Shown here: positions 9,502-19,064 of the stretch, piece after piece
Layout: each line of letters opens with the position of its first letter
How positions within the stretch are numbered: the stretch's first letter is position 1
NCBI RefSeq assembly: GCF_018255755.1
Contig: NZ_CP073766.1
Location: forward strand, 3,782,001 to 3,846,000
DNA from: Chitinophaga sp. HK235
GTDB lineage: Bacteria > Bacteroidota > Bacteroidia > Chitinophagales > Chitinophagaceae
DNA length: 64,000 nt
Reading direction: 5' to 3'
The notes under the pieces: model-generated
What the model saw: only the letters and a program-made list of their open reading frames with translations
Database searches by the model: none
Told to the model about the DNA's origin: nothing
Made by a program: the position numbers and the translations under genes

Positions 9502-12500
9502 ATGAAAAAAAACCTACGCCTTATGAAAGTGTGTGCTGTAACGGGAATAGCGCTCACTTCCATATTAGCAGACAATGCTTATGCGAAGGCTGCCGGCTAT
9601 ACTTATGCGCCCACAGCTTCATTCCGTAGCATTTTACAGGAAAGGGAAATCAGCGGTACTGTCCGCGATAACAAAGGGACTCCTCTGCCCGGCGTTTCTG
9701 TACAAATAAAAGGTGCTACCAAAGGCGCACAAACCAATGCATCCGGCCAATACCACCTCAGTGCCAAAGCCGGCGACGTATTGGTATTCAGCTCTATCGG
9801 TTTCGCTCCTCGTGAAGTGACCGTAGGCACCAGTGCTTCTGTAGATGTAAGACTCGAAGAGAATGTAAAAGGATTGAATGAACTGGTAGTAACAGCGCTG
9901 GGTGTGAAAAAGACTGCCAAATCACTGACTTATTCCACACAAAGGCTGGGCGGTGAAGAACTGACCACTGCCAAAGACGCCAACCTCATGAACTCCATCT
10001 CCGGTAAAGCTGCCGGTATCACGGTGAGCAGGAGTGGTTCCGGTGTAGGCGGTTCCGTTAAAGTAACCCTTCGTGGTAATAAATCCGCTCAAAGTACCAA
10101 CCAGCCACTGTATGTAATTGATGGTATCCCCATGACCAACTACAGCACCCAGCAGCCTAACAGTACCTGGGGTGGTAATGGTACCATTACCTTTGCACCT
10201 GGTCGTGACGGTGGTGACGGTATCTCCAACCTCAACCCCGACGACGTGGAAAGCGTGTCTGTACTGAAAGGTGCTTCTGCTTCTGCGCTGTACGGTAGTC
10301 AGGCAGCCAATGGTGTTATCCTCATCACCACCAAAAAAGGTAAATCCGGCACCTCCAAAGTAGAATTTTCCAGTGGTTTCACCCTCGATAAAATAGCTTA
10401 CAAACCTAAGCTGCAGAACTCCTATGGCGCCACCAAAGACGGTTCTACCCAAAGCTGGGGCCCTGAAATCACCAATGCCCATGATAACGTCTCCGACTTC
10501 TTCCGTAACGGTAATACCTGGATCAACTCCATCAACTTCACCGCCGGTAATGAAAAAGCCCAGACTTATATCTCTTATGCCAACACCAATGCAAATGGTG
10601 TAATGCCAGGCAATGACCTCAACCGTCACAACTTCACTTTCCGGGAAACTGCCAAATTCCTGAACGATAAACTGACACTGGATGGTAACGTAAACATCAT
10701 CACCCAGAAGCTGGATAACGGACCTGTAACCGGCTTGTACTTCAACCCGCTGACCGGTTTGTATCTGTTCCCAAGAGGCCGTGATATGGCACCTTATAAG
10801 GACAGCTATACCAAGTTTGACCCCATCCGTCAGATAGACCTCCAGAACTGGCCTTTCAACGAAGACGTACAACAGAACCCTTACTGGATCGTTAACAGAA
10901 ATACCAGCCAGGCCAGGCGTAACAGGACCCTCTTCAATGCCAGCGCCAAATACGATATCGCTGACTGGTTATATGTTCAGGCCCGCGGTAACATGGACCG
11001 TACCAACGATACCTACGATGGTCAGTTCTATGCCGGTACTCACGGCGTACTCTCAGGCCCCAACGGCCGCTATATCATGAGCGACCTTACTACCACTCAG
11101 TTTTACGGTGACCTGATCGTTAATGCCAACCGCCACTTCGGCAACTTCAAGCTGAATGCATTGTTGGGTACCAGCATCAACGATACCCGTACCAAAGGCA
11201 TGAACGGAGACAGCTTTAACGGCGACCTCTATGTAGCTAATTTCTTCACCCTGCAGAACATGACCGCTGGTAGCCAGATACAGACAGTTCCGGAAAACCA
11301 CAGCCAGCTGCAAGCCGTATTCGGTAACGTGAACCTGTCTTACAAAGACCTCGTGTTCCTTGACCTGAGCGGCCGTAATGACTGGTCTTCCAACCTGGCC
11401 TATACTGGTAACGGCTCCTACTTTTATCCCTCTGCCGGCCTTTCCTTCATGCTCCATCAACTCCTCAACCTGCCGGAACCTGTTAGCTACGCCAAACTCC
11501 GCGGCTCCTATGCTGCAGTAGGTAACACTGTTCCATGGTACGTAACCAACCCGCTCAACAGGCTGGGTAACGTAGGCGGTACTTTCGTGTTCAACAACCA
11601 GGCTCCTTTCAAAGAACTGAAACCAGAAAAAACCAAATCACTGGAAATCGGTACAGAATGGCGTTTCCTGCAGGACAGACTGAACTTCGACTTTACCTAC
11701 TATAAAACAAATACCACTAACCAGTACTTCCAGATCGCCGTACCACCGGGAACCGGTTACGCCTTCCGCTTCATCAACGCTGGTAACATCCAGAACAGCG
11801 GTTTCGAAGTGGTACTGGGATACAATGTGATCAAAACAGACAAATTCCGCTGGAACACCAGCCTCAACTATTCTCAGAACAAAAACAAGGTGATCGAGCT
11901 GGCTGACAATATCGACCAGTTTGTGCTGACACCTCAAGGCTCCAACACCTTCGCATCTATCATCGCCAAAGGCGGTTCCTATGGTGACATCTATGGTAAA
12001 GTGCTGAAAAGAGATGAAAGCGGTCGTGTGATCATCGGTAAAGATGGTCCGCTGGTAAGCTCCGACCTCGCACTTGTGGGTAATCCTAACCCTAAATGGC
12101 AAGGTGGCTGGAGCAACAACCTCAGTTATAAGGACTTCACCCTGAGCTTCCTGATCGATGGTAAATTCGGCGGTAAAGTAATGTCTATGACGGAAGCTGT
12201 ACTGGACAAATACGGTGTATCCGAAAGAACTGCAGAAGGCCGCAAAAACGGTGGTGTAGCCATCAATGGCGTAGGTGAAAACACCAAGGAAACCATCAGC
12301 AAAATTGATGCAGCCCAATGGTATGGTGTTATAGGCGGACGTGACGGTGTTAGTGGCGAGTATATGTACGACGCTACTGTAGTAAGATTCAGAGAGCTGT
12401 CTCTTGGTTATGCCGTTCCTTCCAGAGCACTGGGCCGTGGTTTTGTGAAAAACCTCCGTTTCTCACTCGTAGGCAGAAACCTCTTTTATATCTCCAAAAA

Positions 12501-12615
12501 AGCACCATTCGATCCGGAGATCTCCATGTCTACTGGCAACGGCCTGTCCGGTGTGGATATGTTCGCGCTGCCAGCTACCCGCAGCTTTGGCTTTAACCTG
12601 AATGTTGGTTTCTAA
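9502..12615 (+). CDS. SusC/RagA-type TonB-dependent outer-membrane transporter without STN domain
   Basis: 1037 residues from the ATG at 9502, chosen because it starts a proper signal peptide (MKKNLRLMKVCAVTGIALTS ... NAYAKA); the frame is open further upstream but not protein-like. It has the regulatory domain (ISGTVRDNKGTPLPGVSVQI), plug (SISGKAAGITVSRSGSGVGG, LYVIDGIPM, SASALYGSQAANGVILITT) and barrel ending LNVGF. It is a close paralogue of the SusC at 3851-7336 along its whole length but lacks the STN domain. Synonymous codon choice differs visibly: this copy prefers GGT and GCT where the first uses GGC and GCC, suggesting strong expression. Ligand unknown. Confidence 0.95.
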   Translation: MKKNLRLMKVCAVTGIALTSILADNAYAKAAGYTYAPTASFRSILQEREISGTVRDNKGTPLPGVSVQIKGATKGAQTNASGQYHLSAKAGDVLVFSSIGFAPREVTVGTSASVDVRLEENVKGLNELVVTALGVKKTAKSLTYSTQRLGGEELTTAKDANLMNSISGKAAGITVSRSGSGVGGSVKVTLRGNKSAQSTNQPLYVIDGIPMTNYSTQQPNSTWGGNGTITFAPGRDGGDGISNLNPDDVESVSVLKGASASALYGSQAANGVILITTKKGKSGTSKVEFSSGFTLDKIAYKPKLQNSYGATKDGSTQSWGPEITNAHDNVSDFFRNGNTWINSINFTAGNEKAQTYISYANTNANGVMPGNDLNRHNFTFRETAKFLNDKLTLDGNVNIITQKLDNGPVTGLYFNPLTGLYLFPRGRDMAPYKDSYTKFDPIRQIDLQNWPFNEDVQQNPYWIVNRNTSQARRNRTLFNASAKYDIADWLYVQARGNMDRTNDTYDGQFYAGTHGVLSGPNGRYIMSDLTTTQFYGDLIVNANRHFGNFKLNALLGTSINDTRTKGMNGDSFNGDLYVANFFTLQNMTAGSQIQTVPENHSQLQAVFGNVNLSYKDLVFLDLSGRNDWSSNLAYTGNGSYFYPSAGLSFMLHQLLNLPEPVSYAKLRGSYAAVGNTVPWYVTNPLNRLGNVGGTFVFNNQAPFKELKPEKTKSLEIGTEWRFLQDRLNFDFTYYKTNTTNQYFQIAVPPGTGYAFRFINAGNIQNSGFEVVLGYNVIKTDKFRWNTSLNYSQNKNKVIELADNIDQFVLTPQGSNTFASIIAKGGSYGDIYGKVLKRDESGRVIIGKDGPLVSSDLALVGNPNPKWQGGWSNNLSYKDFTLSFLIDGKFGGKVMSMTEAVLDKYGVSERTAEGRKNGGVAINGVGENTKETISKIDAAQWYGVIGGRDGVSGEYMYDATVVRFRELSLGYAVPSRALGRGFVKNLRFSLVGRNLFYISKKAPFDPEISMSTGNGLSGVDMFALPATRSFGFNLNVGF

Positions 12616-12642
12616 TGACTGTTCACCTTTAATTCAACACCG

Positions 12643-14274
12643 ATGAAAAAGCTCAGATTCAAACTATATAAGCCAGTAGCAGTCATCGCGCTGGCGGCAG
12701 GTATCCTTGGTCTCAATGCCTGTACCAAAAACTTCGAGGAATACAATACAGACAATACCGGGTTGACCGAAGACGCGCTGAGGCCCGATTTCAACTATAT
12801 CGGTGGCTTCTTCCCGCAGATACAGTCTTCCATCTATTTCAACTTCAACAACACGAACTCCGACTTTCAGCTGCAACAAAACCTGATGGGCGACGTGTAC
12901 TCCGGTTATCTGATGCCGCCAAATAACTTCCGCGGTAACATCAATAACATGACCTATTCACTGGTAGACGGCTGGAATGCTTCCGCCTTCAACCTGGCTT
13001 ACAATAACGTGATGGCGCCTATCGCCGAAGTAAAAAGAAGAGGTGCACCGGCTAAAGCTCCTGAGTTCTGGGCCATTGCGCTGATCCTCAAGGTAGAAGC
13101 CATGCACCGGGTAACCGATATCTATGGTCCTATTCCTTACAGCTCTTATGGCAGTGGCGGAACTACTTCTGCCTACGACAAACAGGAAGATGTGTACACC
13201 CGCTTCTTTAAAGAACTGGATACTGCTGTAACCTCACTGAACACGTATGTAGCCGCGAATCCGGGTGTTTCCCTCTTCAGTAAATTTGATATGTTATATG
13301 GCGGTGATTACAAACAATGGGTCAAGTTTGCCAACTCCCTTCGTCTGCGACTGGCGATCCGTATTTCCAACGTAAATCCTGCCAAAGCAAAAGAAGAAGG
13401 TGAAAAAGCACTGGACCCCGCCAAAGGTGGCGTGCTGGAAGTCACCAGGGACAATGCCAATGTTTCCGGCTTCGGTCTGAAAAATCCGCTGTTCACTATC
13501 GTAACATCCTGGACAGACAACGCCATGAACGCCTCTATGGAGTCTATCCTGGTAGGGTATAAAGACCCTCGTTTGCCTAAATATTTCGACCATGCTACCG
13601 CCTATCCCGGCACCTACAAAGGTATCCGTATCGGTAGCCAGGTGACCGCCAAACCGGACTATACCGGCTATTCCGTTCCTGCTAATGCGGAAACCAAAAC
13701 ATTCCGCGCCAACACTCCCATACAGCTGATGACTTCAGCAGAAGTCTTCTTCCTGCGCGCAGAAGCTGCCCTGAGAGGATGGAACAACACCGGAGGAACC
13801 CCTGCCGAACTGTATGAAAAAGGCATGCGGGCTTCCTTCGCTCAATGGGATGCCGCTCCGGCTGATGTTAATGCTTATATAGCAGACGATATCAGCAAAC
13901 CAATTGATTACGTAGATCCCCGCAATGCGGCCAACAACTCCCCTGCGTTGTCTAAAATCACCATCAAATGGAATGATGCCGGCAATTTCAACGAAAAACT
14001 GGAACGTATCATCACCCAGAAATGGATCGCTATGTATCCGGAAGGACAGGAAGCCTGGAGCGAATTCAGACGTACCGGCTATCCTAAACTGTTCCCTGTT
14101 GTAAATAACTTAAGCAACGGGACCATCAATACCGACATACAAATCAGAAGAATACCATTCCCCAACACAGAATATACTTCCAACAAAGCGGAAGTGGACA
14201 AAGCCATCCAGCTGTTAGGCCCCAATCCTAAAGACGAAGGTGGTGTGAGACTCTGGTGGGACATACCTCACTGA
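12643..14274 (+). CDS. SusD/RagB-type outer-membrane lipoprotein (SusD_2 group), second copy
   Basis: 543 residues; lipobox LGLNACTKN. It shares with the first SusD the segments LQQNLMGDVYSGYLM, LKVEAMHRVTDIYGPIPY, KFANSLRLRLAIRISNV, MESILVGYKDPRLPKYFDH and GQEAWSEFRRTGYPKLFPV, so the two SusCD pairs arose by duplication of a whole pair. It starts 27 bp after its SusC and is followed by a terminator. It should be the ligand-capturing lid of the second transporter. Confidence 0.93.
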   Translation: MKKLRFKLYKPVAVIALAAGILGLNACTKNFEEYNTDNTGLTEDALRPDFNYIGGFFPQIQSSIYFNFNNTNSDFQLQQNLMGDVYSGYLMPPNNFRGNINNMTYSLVDGWNASAFNLAYNNVMAPIAEVKRRGAPAKAPEFWAIALILKVEAMHRVTDIYGPIPYSSYGSGGTTSAYDKQEDVYTRFFKELDTAVTSLNTYVAANPGVSLFSKFDMLYGGDYKQWVKFANSLRLRLAIRISNVNPAKAKEEGEKALDPAKGGVLEVTRDNANVSGFGLKNPLFTIVTSWTDNAMNASMESILVGYKDPRLPKYFDHATAYPGTYKGIRIGSQVTAKPDYTGYSVPANAETKTFRANTPIQLMTSAEVFFLRAEAALRGWNNTGGTPAELYEKGMRASFAQWDAAPADVNAYIADDISKPIDYVDPRNAANNSPALSKITIKWNDAGNFNEKLERIITQKWIAMYPEGQEAWSEFRRTGYPKLFPVVNNLSNGTINTDIQIRRIPFPNTEYTSNKAEVDKAIQLLGPNPKDEGGVRLWWDIPH

Positions 14275-14308
14275 CTTTGTTAACATACTTATTTTGAATC
14301 GCGTGCAT

Positions 14309-14347
14309 AAAAAAAAATGCCGGTCCTATCGAGGACCGGCTTTTTTT
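14309..14347 (+). terminator. Rho-independent terminator after second SusCD pair
   Basis: A 9-bp G+C-rich stem (GCCGGTCCT at 14319-14327, AGGACCGGC at 14332-14340, loop ATCG) is preceded by an A-tract and followed by seven T, so it could work in both directions. Confidence 0.9.
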
Positions 14348-14703
14348 ATGGTAGTAGTATGCTAACAATGTGTAGCAATTACACATTAAAAAAAGTTAAA
14401 AAATATTTTATGGAGATGGTACCATCGGGGAGTTGATCCGACTCCTTTGCCGGGGGATCAACAGACAGTTCGCAAAACCTATAGACTAATAACGTTAACG
14501 CACACACGATTCTGACTGCATGCTCATTGAAGACACAACGATAGTAATATCCATCTACGATGGGATAAAAGCAAATGATTTCGCTTAGCATTCAACTTAG
14601 GTCACATGAAAATAATCCGGCCGCCTGTAGTCTTACCTCCGGCCGTCTTTTTCCCTTTGCGACAAACTTATTTTTCATAGATCAACAGGACATATTAGCA
14701 AGT
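14348..14703. other. Intergenic stretch with several dyads, no gene recognised
   Basis: No protein-like frame. It contains a perfect 12-bp palindrome GATGGTACCATC (14415-14426), an inverted repeat GTTGATCC/GGATCAAC (14432-14439 and 14455-14462), and CGGCCG at 14618-14623 repeated at 14640-14645 followed by TCTTTTT, which may be a weak terminator. The density of dyads could mean a small structured RNA or remnants of one, but nothing is recognised. Confidence 0.35.
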
Positions 14704-14733
14704 TAAAAAGCCGTCCCGATCCCGGGACGGCTT
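14704..14733 (-). terminator. Terminator of the esterase operon
   Basis: An 11-bp perfect stem (AAGCCGTCCCG at 14708-14718 with CGGGACGGCTT at 14723-14733, 4-nt loop). Read on the minus strand it ends in a TTTTTAA tract, 29 bp past the esterase stop codon. The plus-strand side lacks an uninterrupted T-run. Confidence 0.85.
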
Positions 14734-14761
14734 CTTTATGCCTGAATGTGACGGTTATTAT

Positions 14762-15577
14762 TTACTGAAAGAAACGATGGAAAAAGAGTAACTGATACTG
14801 TATCGAATTGGCCCAGTAATCCCAGTCGTGTTGCCCGGCACGTTCCGTATAGTCGTGATCGATACCTTTTTCGAGCAGTTTTTTATGCAGGTCGCGGTTC
14901 ACGTCGATATAGAAATCCTTTACACCACAATCAATGATCATGGGCAGGGTACCAGGTTTCAGCCTGTCGAGCTGACCGATGACCGTGTAATCGGTCCAGT
15001 TGGCGCCGTTTACGCCAGGTGCACCCAGTCTTTTGGCAATATCCCAGTTTTTGGGGAATGGCCTGAAATCCACGCCACCACTGATACTGCCGGCTGCGCC
15101 AAACACTTCCGGATGACGGATGGCGAGATACAGCGCACCATGGCCGCCCATACTAAGCCCTGTAATAGCGCGGTAATGCGGTTCGGGCAGGGTTTGGTAG
15201 TGTTGGTCAATATATGCCGGTATTTCTTTTCCTACATAGGTCTCAAACCGTATAGTGCTGTCTACCGGACTATCGACATACCAGCTGCTGATCGCTCCAT
15301 CCGGGCATACGATCATGCATTGGTAGGTATCGGCCAGTTCTTTTACAGCAGGTACTTTACGGACCCAGTTGGCATAATTACCGCTATGACCGTGCAGCAG
15401 GTACACCACCGGATAACGCCGGGTGCCTTCCTTATAGGAAGCCGGTGTAATAACCACGCACTTGTAACTGCGGCGCATAGCTGCACTGGGAATGCTGATG
15501 GTATCAACATCCGCAGCGCGGACCGTCTGCAGGAAGAACAAAAACAAAAAGAGGGTGAGCGTGTGTTTCATCGACAT
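14762..15577 (-). CDS. Secreted alpha/beta-hydrolase, esterase D/S-formylglutathione-hydrolase-like
   Basis: 271 residues with a signal peptide (residues about 1-21, ending TVRAAD). The nucleophile elbow GLSMGGHG is at about 142-149, the oxyanion region YPVVYLLHGHSG at 55-66, and the acid and base are probably the Asp in IIDCGVKDFYID and the His in AGQHDWDYW. Members cleave acetyl or feruloyl esters of glycans or small esters. The ATG overlaps the upstream peptidase stop codon as TAATG, so the two are translationally coupled; a second in-frame ATG lies two codons later. Natural substrate unknown. Confidence 0.88.
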   Translation of the reverse strand: MSMKHTLTLFLFLFFLQTVRAADVDTISIPSAAMRRSYKCVVITPASYKEGTRRYPVVYLLHGHSGNYANWVRKVPAVKELADTYQCMIVCPDGAISSWYVDSPVDSTIRFETYVGKEIPAYIDQHYQTLPEPHYRAITGLSMGGHGALYLAIRHPEVFGAAGSISGGVDFRPFPKNWDIAKRLGAPGVNGANWTDYTVIGQLDRLKPGTLPMIIDCGVKDFYIDVNRDLHKKLLEKGIDHDYTERAGQHDWDYWANSIQYQLLFFHRFFQ

Positions 15578-17901
15578 TATTTATTAAGGGCTTTTTTCAT
15601 CGGATTATCGCCGGTGGACGCACCTCTTACGCTGGTAGCGCTTTTAAACATTTCGAACCGGGAAGGGCTTGCTTCACGCGGCCAGCTGTTATTGCTTTCG
15701 TCGATATCAGCTGTTTCGCGGAGCGGGTCCAGTTTCAGCGATACTACTTTTTTGTCTTTCGCAAATACTTTGGTAACCTGGTTTTCATTTTTACGCCAGA
15801 TGTAAGCAGAGATGCGGTCTGTTTCCTTAGTACCATCTGCAAATGTCCATTCCAGGATCAGCGGCATTACCAGTCCGCCTACGTTGGAAAAAGTCACTTC
15901 ATAGAAGTTCTTTTTGCTGTCGTACATCGCTTTTTCTTCGGGAGACAGGCTGCTGTAGAACTGCTCATAGGCAGCTTTGTCTTCGCTGGTCACTTCAAAG
16001 CGGTTCCATTTGCTGTAGAAATCCTGCAGGCTGGTGTCCTGATCTACTGCAAATTTAATACCTGCAGCTTTGTTGCGCTGACGGGCTACATGGTCCATAC
16101 TTTTATCATAGGCGGCCTTGGCGGCCTTGTTGGATTCAGCCGGATTTTTAGCGTCCATGCTGTACCATTTTACGCTGTCGATGGAGATGTCTACCGGTTC
16201 GGTGGTAAAGAACCATCCGCGCCAGAACCAGTCCAGGTCTACAGCAGAAGCATCTTCCATGGTACGGAAGAAATCTGCCGGCGTAGGATGTTTAAAGGCC
16301 CAGCGGCGCGCATATTCACGGAAGGCAAAATCAAACAGTTCGCGGCCCATTACGGTTTCACGCAGGATATTGAGGGCTGTGGCTGGTTTGGCATATGCGT
16401 TCGGTCCAAACTGAATAATATTTTCAGAATTGGTCATGATCGGTTCCAGCTGATCTTTCGGCATTTTCATGTAGTCAACGATCTTATGTGCCGGACCACG
16501 GGAGGAAGGGAAGTTGCTGTCCCACTCCTGTTCAGCCATAAACTGGCAGAAGGTGTTCAGTCCTTCATCCATCCAGGACCACTGCCTTTCGTCGGAGTTG
16601 ACGATCATGGGGAAGAAGTTGTGGCCTACTTCGTGGGTGATCACGCCTATCATACCATTTTTGGTCGCTTCGGAATAACTACCGTCTTTATCAGCACGGC
16701 CGTAGTTGAAGCAGATCATCGGGTATTCCATACCGCTGGCTGCTTCTACAGAGATGGCCACCGGATAAGGGTACGGGATGGTATGTTGGGAGTAGGATTT
16801 GACAGTATGCGCCACCACTTTGGTAGAATAACGGCGGTAGAGCGGGTAAGCCTCCGGACCATAGTAAGACATGGCCATCACTTTATTGCCTTCCACATTG
16901 GCAGGCATAGCATCCCATACGAGGCGGCGAGAAGAAATAAGTGCGAAGTCGCGCACATTCTGTGCTTCGTACACCCATGTTTTACGGGCACCTGCTTTAT
17001 TCTGCATGGCTTTTTTCGCTTCATCCAGTGTCACTATTTCCACTGGCTCTTTGCTGGTTTGGGCCTGTTGCCAGCGCTGGAACTGTGCAGGAGACAGCAT
17101 TTCCTTATAGTTCTGGCATTCACCGGTAGCACCGATGATATGGTCGGCGGGTACGGTAAAGCGTACACGGAAATTGCCGAAAGCGAGGGCAAATTCGCCT
17201 CTGCCGGTGAACTGTTTGTTCTGCCATCCCTGGAAGTCGGAATACACTGCCATACGAGGATACCACTGTGCGATAGTGTAGAGGTAGTTGTTGTCTTCCT
17301 GGAAATATTCATAACCCCCACGGCCACCAGTCACCATACGATTAGACAGGTTGTACCACCACTCTACCTTGAAGCGGTATTTCTCTCCCGGCATCAGGGT
17401 TTTAGGCAGGTCTATCCGCATCATCGTCTGGTTGATGGTATAAGGCAGCGTTTTACCATCCGCATCGGTCACTTTCACGATTTTTACGCCCAGATCGCCG
17501 GTAGGAGGCAGCATGCCGCTGATTTCCCTTAATGTCATTTTATCAGACATCTTACTACCGTCGAAGCTGCGGTTATCGCTTTTCGGGTCATGCTCGTTCT
17601 CATCCAGCTGCAGCCAGAGGTAGGTAAGCGGGTCCGGAGAATTATTAAAGTAGGTGATGGTTTCAGCACCTGTCAGTTTCTGTTTGGCATCATCCAGTTC
17701 GGCCGCGATTTCATAGTCGGCGCGTTGTTGCCAGTATTTAGGCCCCGGGGCCCCGGAAGCGGAGCGGTACATATTGGGCGTCTGCAGCATTGTTCCCAGC
17801 TGCTCGAAGCGGTTACCATGGTTGGATCCCGGGTTGTTTTGTGCATGCAGTGTAACAGCAGTACTGCATAAAATACCAAGGAGGTACAGATTTTTTCTCA
17901 T
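15577..17901 (-). CDS. M1-family zinc metallopeptidase
   Basis: 774 residues with a signal peptide ending at LHAQ. The zinc site is HEVGH at 423-427 with the third ligand Glu446 in WMDEGLN, and the exopeptidase-type motif GMEYP at 390-394 stands where GAMEN is found in aminopeptidase N. It therefore should be an exported aminopeptidase-like enzyme removing N-terminal residues from peptides. It lies 19 bp downstream of the HupE-like gene and overlaps the esterase start. The C-terminal ~170 residues are less conserved. The family call is secure; specificity is not known. Confidence 0.93.
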   Translation of the reverse strand: MRKNLYLLGILCSTAVTLHAQNNPGSNHGNRFEQLGTMLQTPNMYRSASGAPGPKYWQQRADYEIAAELDDAKQKLTGAETITYFNNSPDPLTYLWLQLDENEHDPKSDNRSFDGSKMSDKMTLREISGMLPPTGDLGVKIVKVTDADGKTLPYTINQTMMRIDLPKTLMPGEKYRFKVEWWYNLSNRMVTGGRGGYEYFQEDNNYLYTIAQWYPRMAVYSDFQGWQNKQFTGRGEFALAFGNFRVRFTVPADHIIGATGECQNYKEMLSPAQFQRWQQAQTSKEPVEIVTLDEAKKAMQNKAGARKTWVYEAQNVRDFALISSRRLVWDAMPANVEGNKVMAMSYYGPEAYPLYRRYSTKVVAHTVKSYSQHTIPYPYPVAISVEAASGMEYPMICFNYGRADKDGSYSEATKNGMIGVITHEVGHNFFPMIVNSDERQWSWMDEGLNTFCQFMAEQEWDSNFPSSRGPAHKIVDYMKMPKDQLEPIMTNSENIIQFGPNAYAKPATALNILRETVMGRELFDFAFREYARRWAFKHPTPADFFRTMEDASAVDLDWFWRGWFFTTEPVDISIDSVKWYSMDAKNPAESNKAAKAAYDKSMDHVARQRNKAAGIKFAVDQDTSLQDFYSKWNRFEVTSEDKAAYEQFYSSLSPEEKAMYDSKKNFYEVTFSNVGGLVMPLILEWTFADGTKETDRISAYIWRKNENQVTKVFAKDKKVVSLKLDPLRETADIDESNNSWPREASPSRFEMFKSATSVRGASTGDNPMKKALNK

Positions 17902-17920
17902 AGACGGATTTAGATTTCAA

Positions 17921-18502
17921 TTATTTCAAGAGCTCTCTTACGCCCTGGACAACCATGAGGAAGGCAATACCAAAGGTAGCAGAAGATAAAAACATATTCC
18001 AGTCGCGGCGGCTTACCCGCCCAATGTTGACAAGCGTCCCTGACAGCAGCATCACTACGGCCACAATGAGCAGCTGCCCGAATTCCAGTCCGATGTTAAA
18101 ACCCAGCAGCGGCTGCACGATATTGGCCTGTGTGCCCAGCAGGCTTTTCAGATAATTGGAAAAACCCAATCCATGGATCAGGCCGAAGAACAAAGCATAG
18201 AAGTAGTTGAGCTGCAGATTCTGCGGCGCCTCATCTCTTCTCAGAATGTTGGATAGTGCTGTAATACAAATGGTCACCGGAATCAGGAACTCCACCAGGG
18301 AACTAGATATCCTAATAATGTGTAATACACTTAAAGCCAGCGTAATAGAATGCCCGATGGTGAAGGCTGTCACTAAAACCAGCAGCTTTTTCCATTCTTT
18401 TACCAGATAAATCGCACTCAGGGCAATCACAAAAAGAATGTGATCATAACCTTCCCAATTGAGAATATGTTGCCATCCCAGCTCAAAATACAACGCGTCC
18501 AT
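17921..18502 (-). CDS. HupE/UreJ-like membrane protein
   Basis: 193 residues with about six hydrophobic segments. The features GYDHILFVIAL near residue 18-28, FTIGHSITLAL near 47-57 and FGLIHGLGFSNYL near 110-122 carry the conserved histidines of the HupE/UreJ_2 group, thought to handle nickel or other metal ions. The C-terminal FLMVVQGVRELLK is standard. It heads the operon with the M1 peptidase and the esterase; whether it supplies metal to the peptidase is speculation. It diverges from the DUF6702 gene across 69 bp. Confidence 0.82.
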   Translation of the reverse strand: MDALYFELGWQHILNWEGYDHILFVIALSAIYLVKEWKKLLVLVTAFTIGHSITLALSVLHIIRISSSLVEFLIPVTICITALSNILRRDEAPQNLQLNYFYALFFGLIHGLGFSNYLKSLLGTQANIVQPLLGFNIGLEFGQLLIVAVVMLLSGTLVNIGRVSRRDWNMFLSSATFGIAFLMVVQGVRELLK

Positions 18503-18571
18503 TGCCCTACTTTTATCTAAATTTGGTAATTATAGAAACTAAAAATTAATTTTCCCAAAAAAATTAGTCTA

Positions 18572-19060
18572 GTGGGTTTATTATTATGTAAATGGTGGAC
18601 AATCGCCTGCATGGCCATTCTACACCCATTCTATGTGAGTGTTACCGAGATCACGCACAATGCAGCCAAAAAGGAACTGGAAGTCAGCTGCCGTATTTTC
18701 ACCGACGACCTGGAAAGTACGCTGAAAGCACAATACAACACCACCTTTGATATCACCAAACCCGCCAACCGGCAGCAGGTCGATAAACTCATCGCCGATT
18801 ACCTCTCCCATCACTTTCAGCTGACACTCGACGGGAAACCAGTACCCCTGCGCTTTCTGGGCTATAAGATTGAAGAAGATGCCGTATGGAGTTTCCTGGA
18901 AGCAGACAACATCCCCACCCCCAAAAAGGTGATGATCAAAAATGATATCCTGTACAAACAACATCCCAGTCAGATCAATATGATCCATGTGATCGTTGGC
19001 GGGAAAAGGAAAAGTACGAAGCTGGATAATCCGAAAGCAGATGCTTTAATAGAATTCTGA
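18572..19060 (+). CDS. DUF6702-family exported protein
   Basis: 162 residues from a GTG at 18572, chosen because it gives a hydrophobic N-terminus (LLLCKWWTIACMAILHPFYV) and the next Met (18611) is inside it. The pattern HPFYVSVTEITHNAAKKELE is the usual start of DUF6702 proteins, found widely in Bacteroidota, often next to HupE-like or M1 peptidase genes as here. The function of the family is not known. The predicted mature part is mainly beta-strand and would be periplasmic. Confidence 0.75.
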   Translation: MGLLLCKWWTIACMAILHPFYVSVTEITHNAAKKELEVSCRIFTDDLESTLKAQYNTTFDITKPANRQQVDKLIADYLSHHFQLTLDGKPVPLRFLGYKIEEDAVWSFLEADNIPTPKKVMIKNDILYKQHPSQINMIHVIVGGKRKSTKLDNPKADALIEF

Positions 19061-19064
19061 TTAT

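Noticed and set aside
14379..14591. Minus-strand open frame of 70 codons in the intergenic gap
   Set aside because: Composition unlike its neighbours, overlaps several dyads and has no recognisable motif.
16090..17532. Long plus-strand open frame of 480 codons opposite the M1 peptidase
   Set aside because: It lies wholly antisense to a gene with intact zinc-site motifs, and its translation is Cys/His/Phe-rich without any family pattern; it is a shadow of GC-biased third positions.
18518..18525. TAAATTTG as -7 promoter element of the DUF6702 gene
   Set aside because: It matches TAnnTTTG but there is no TTTG-like element at the right distance upstream, and the motif is short in an AT-rich gap.
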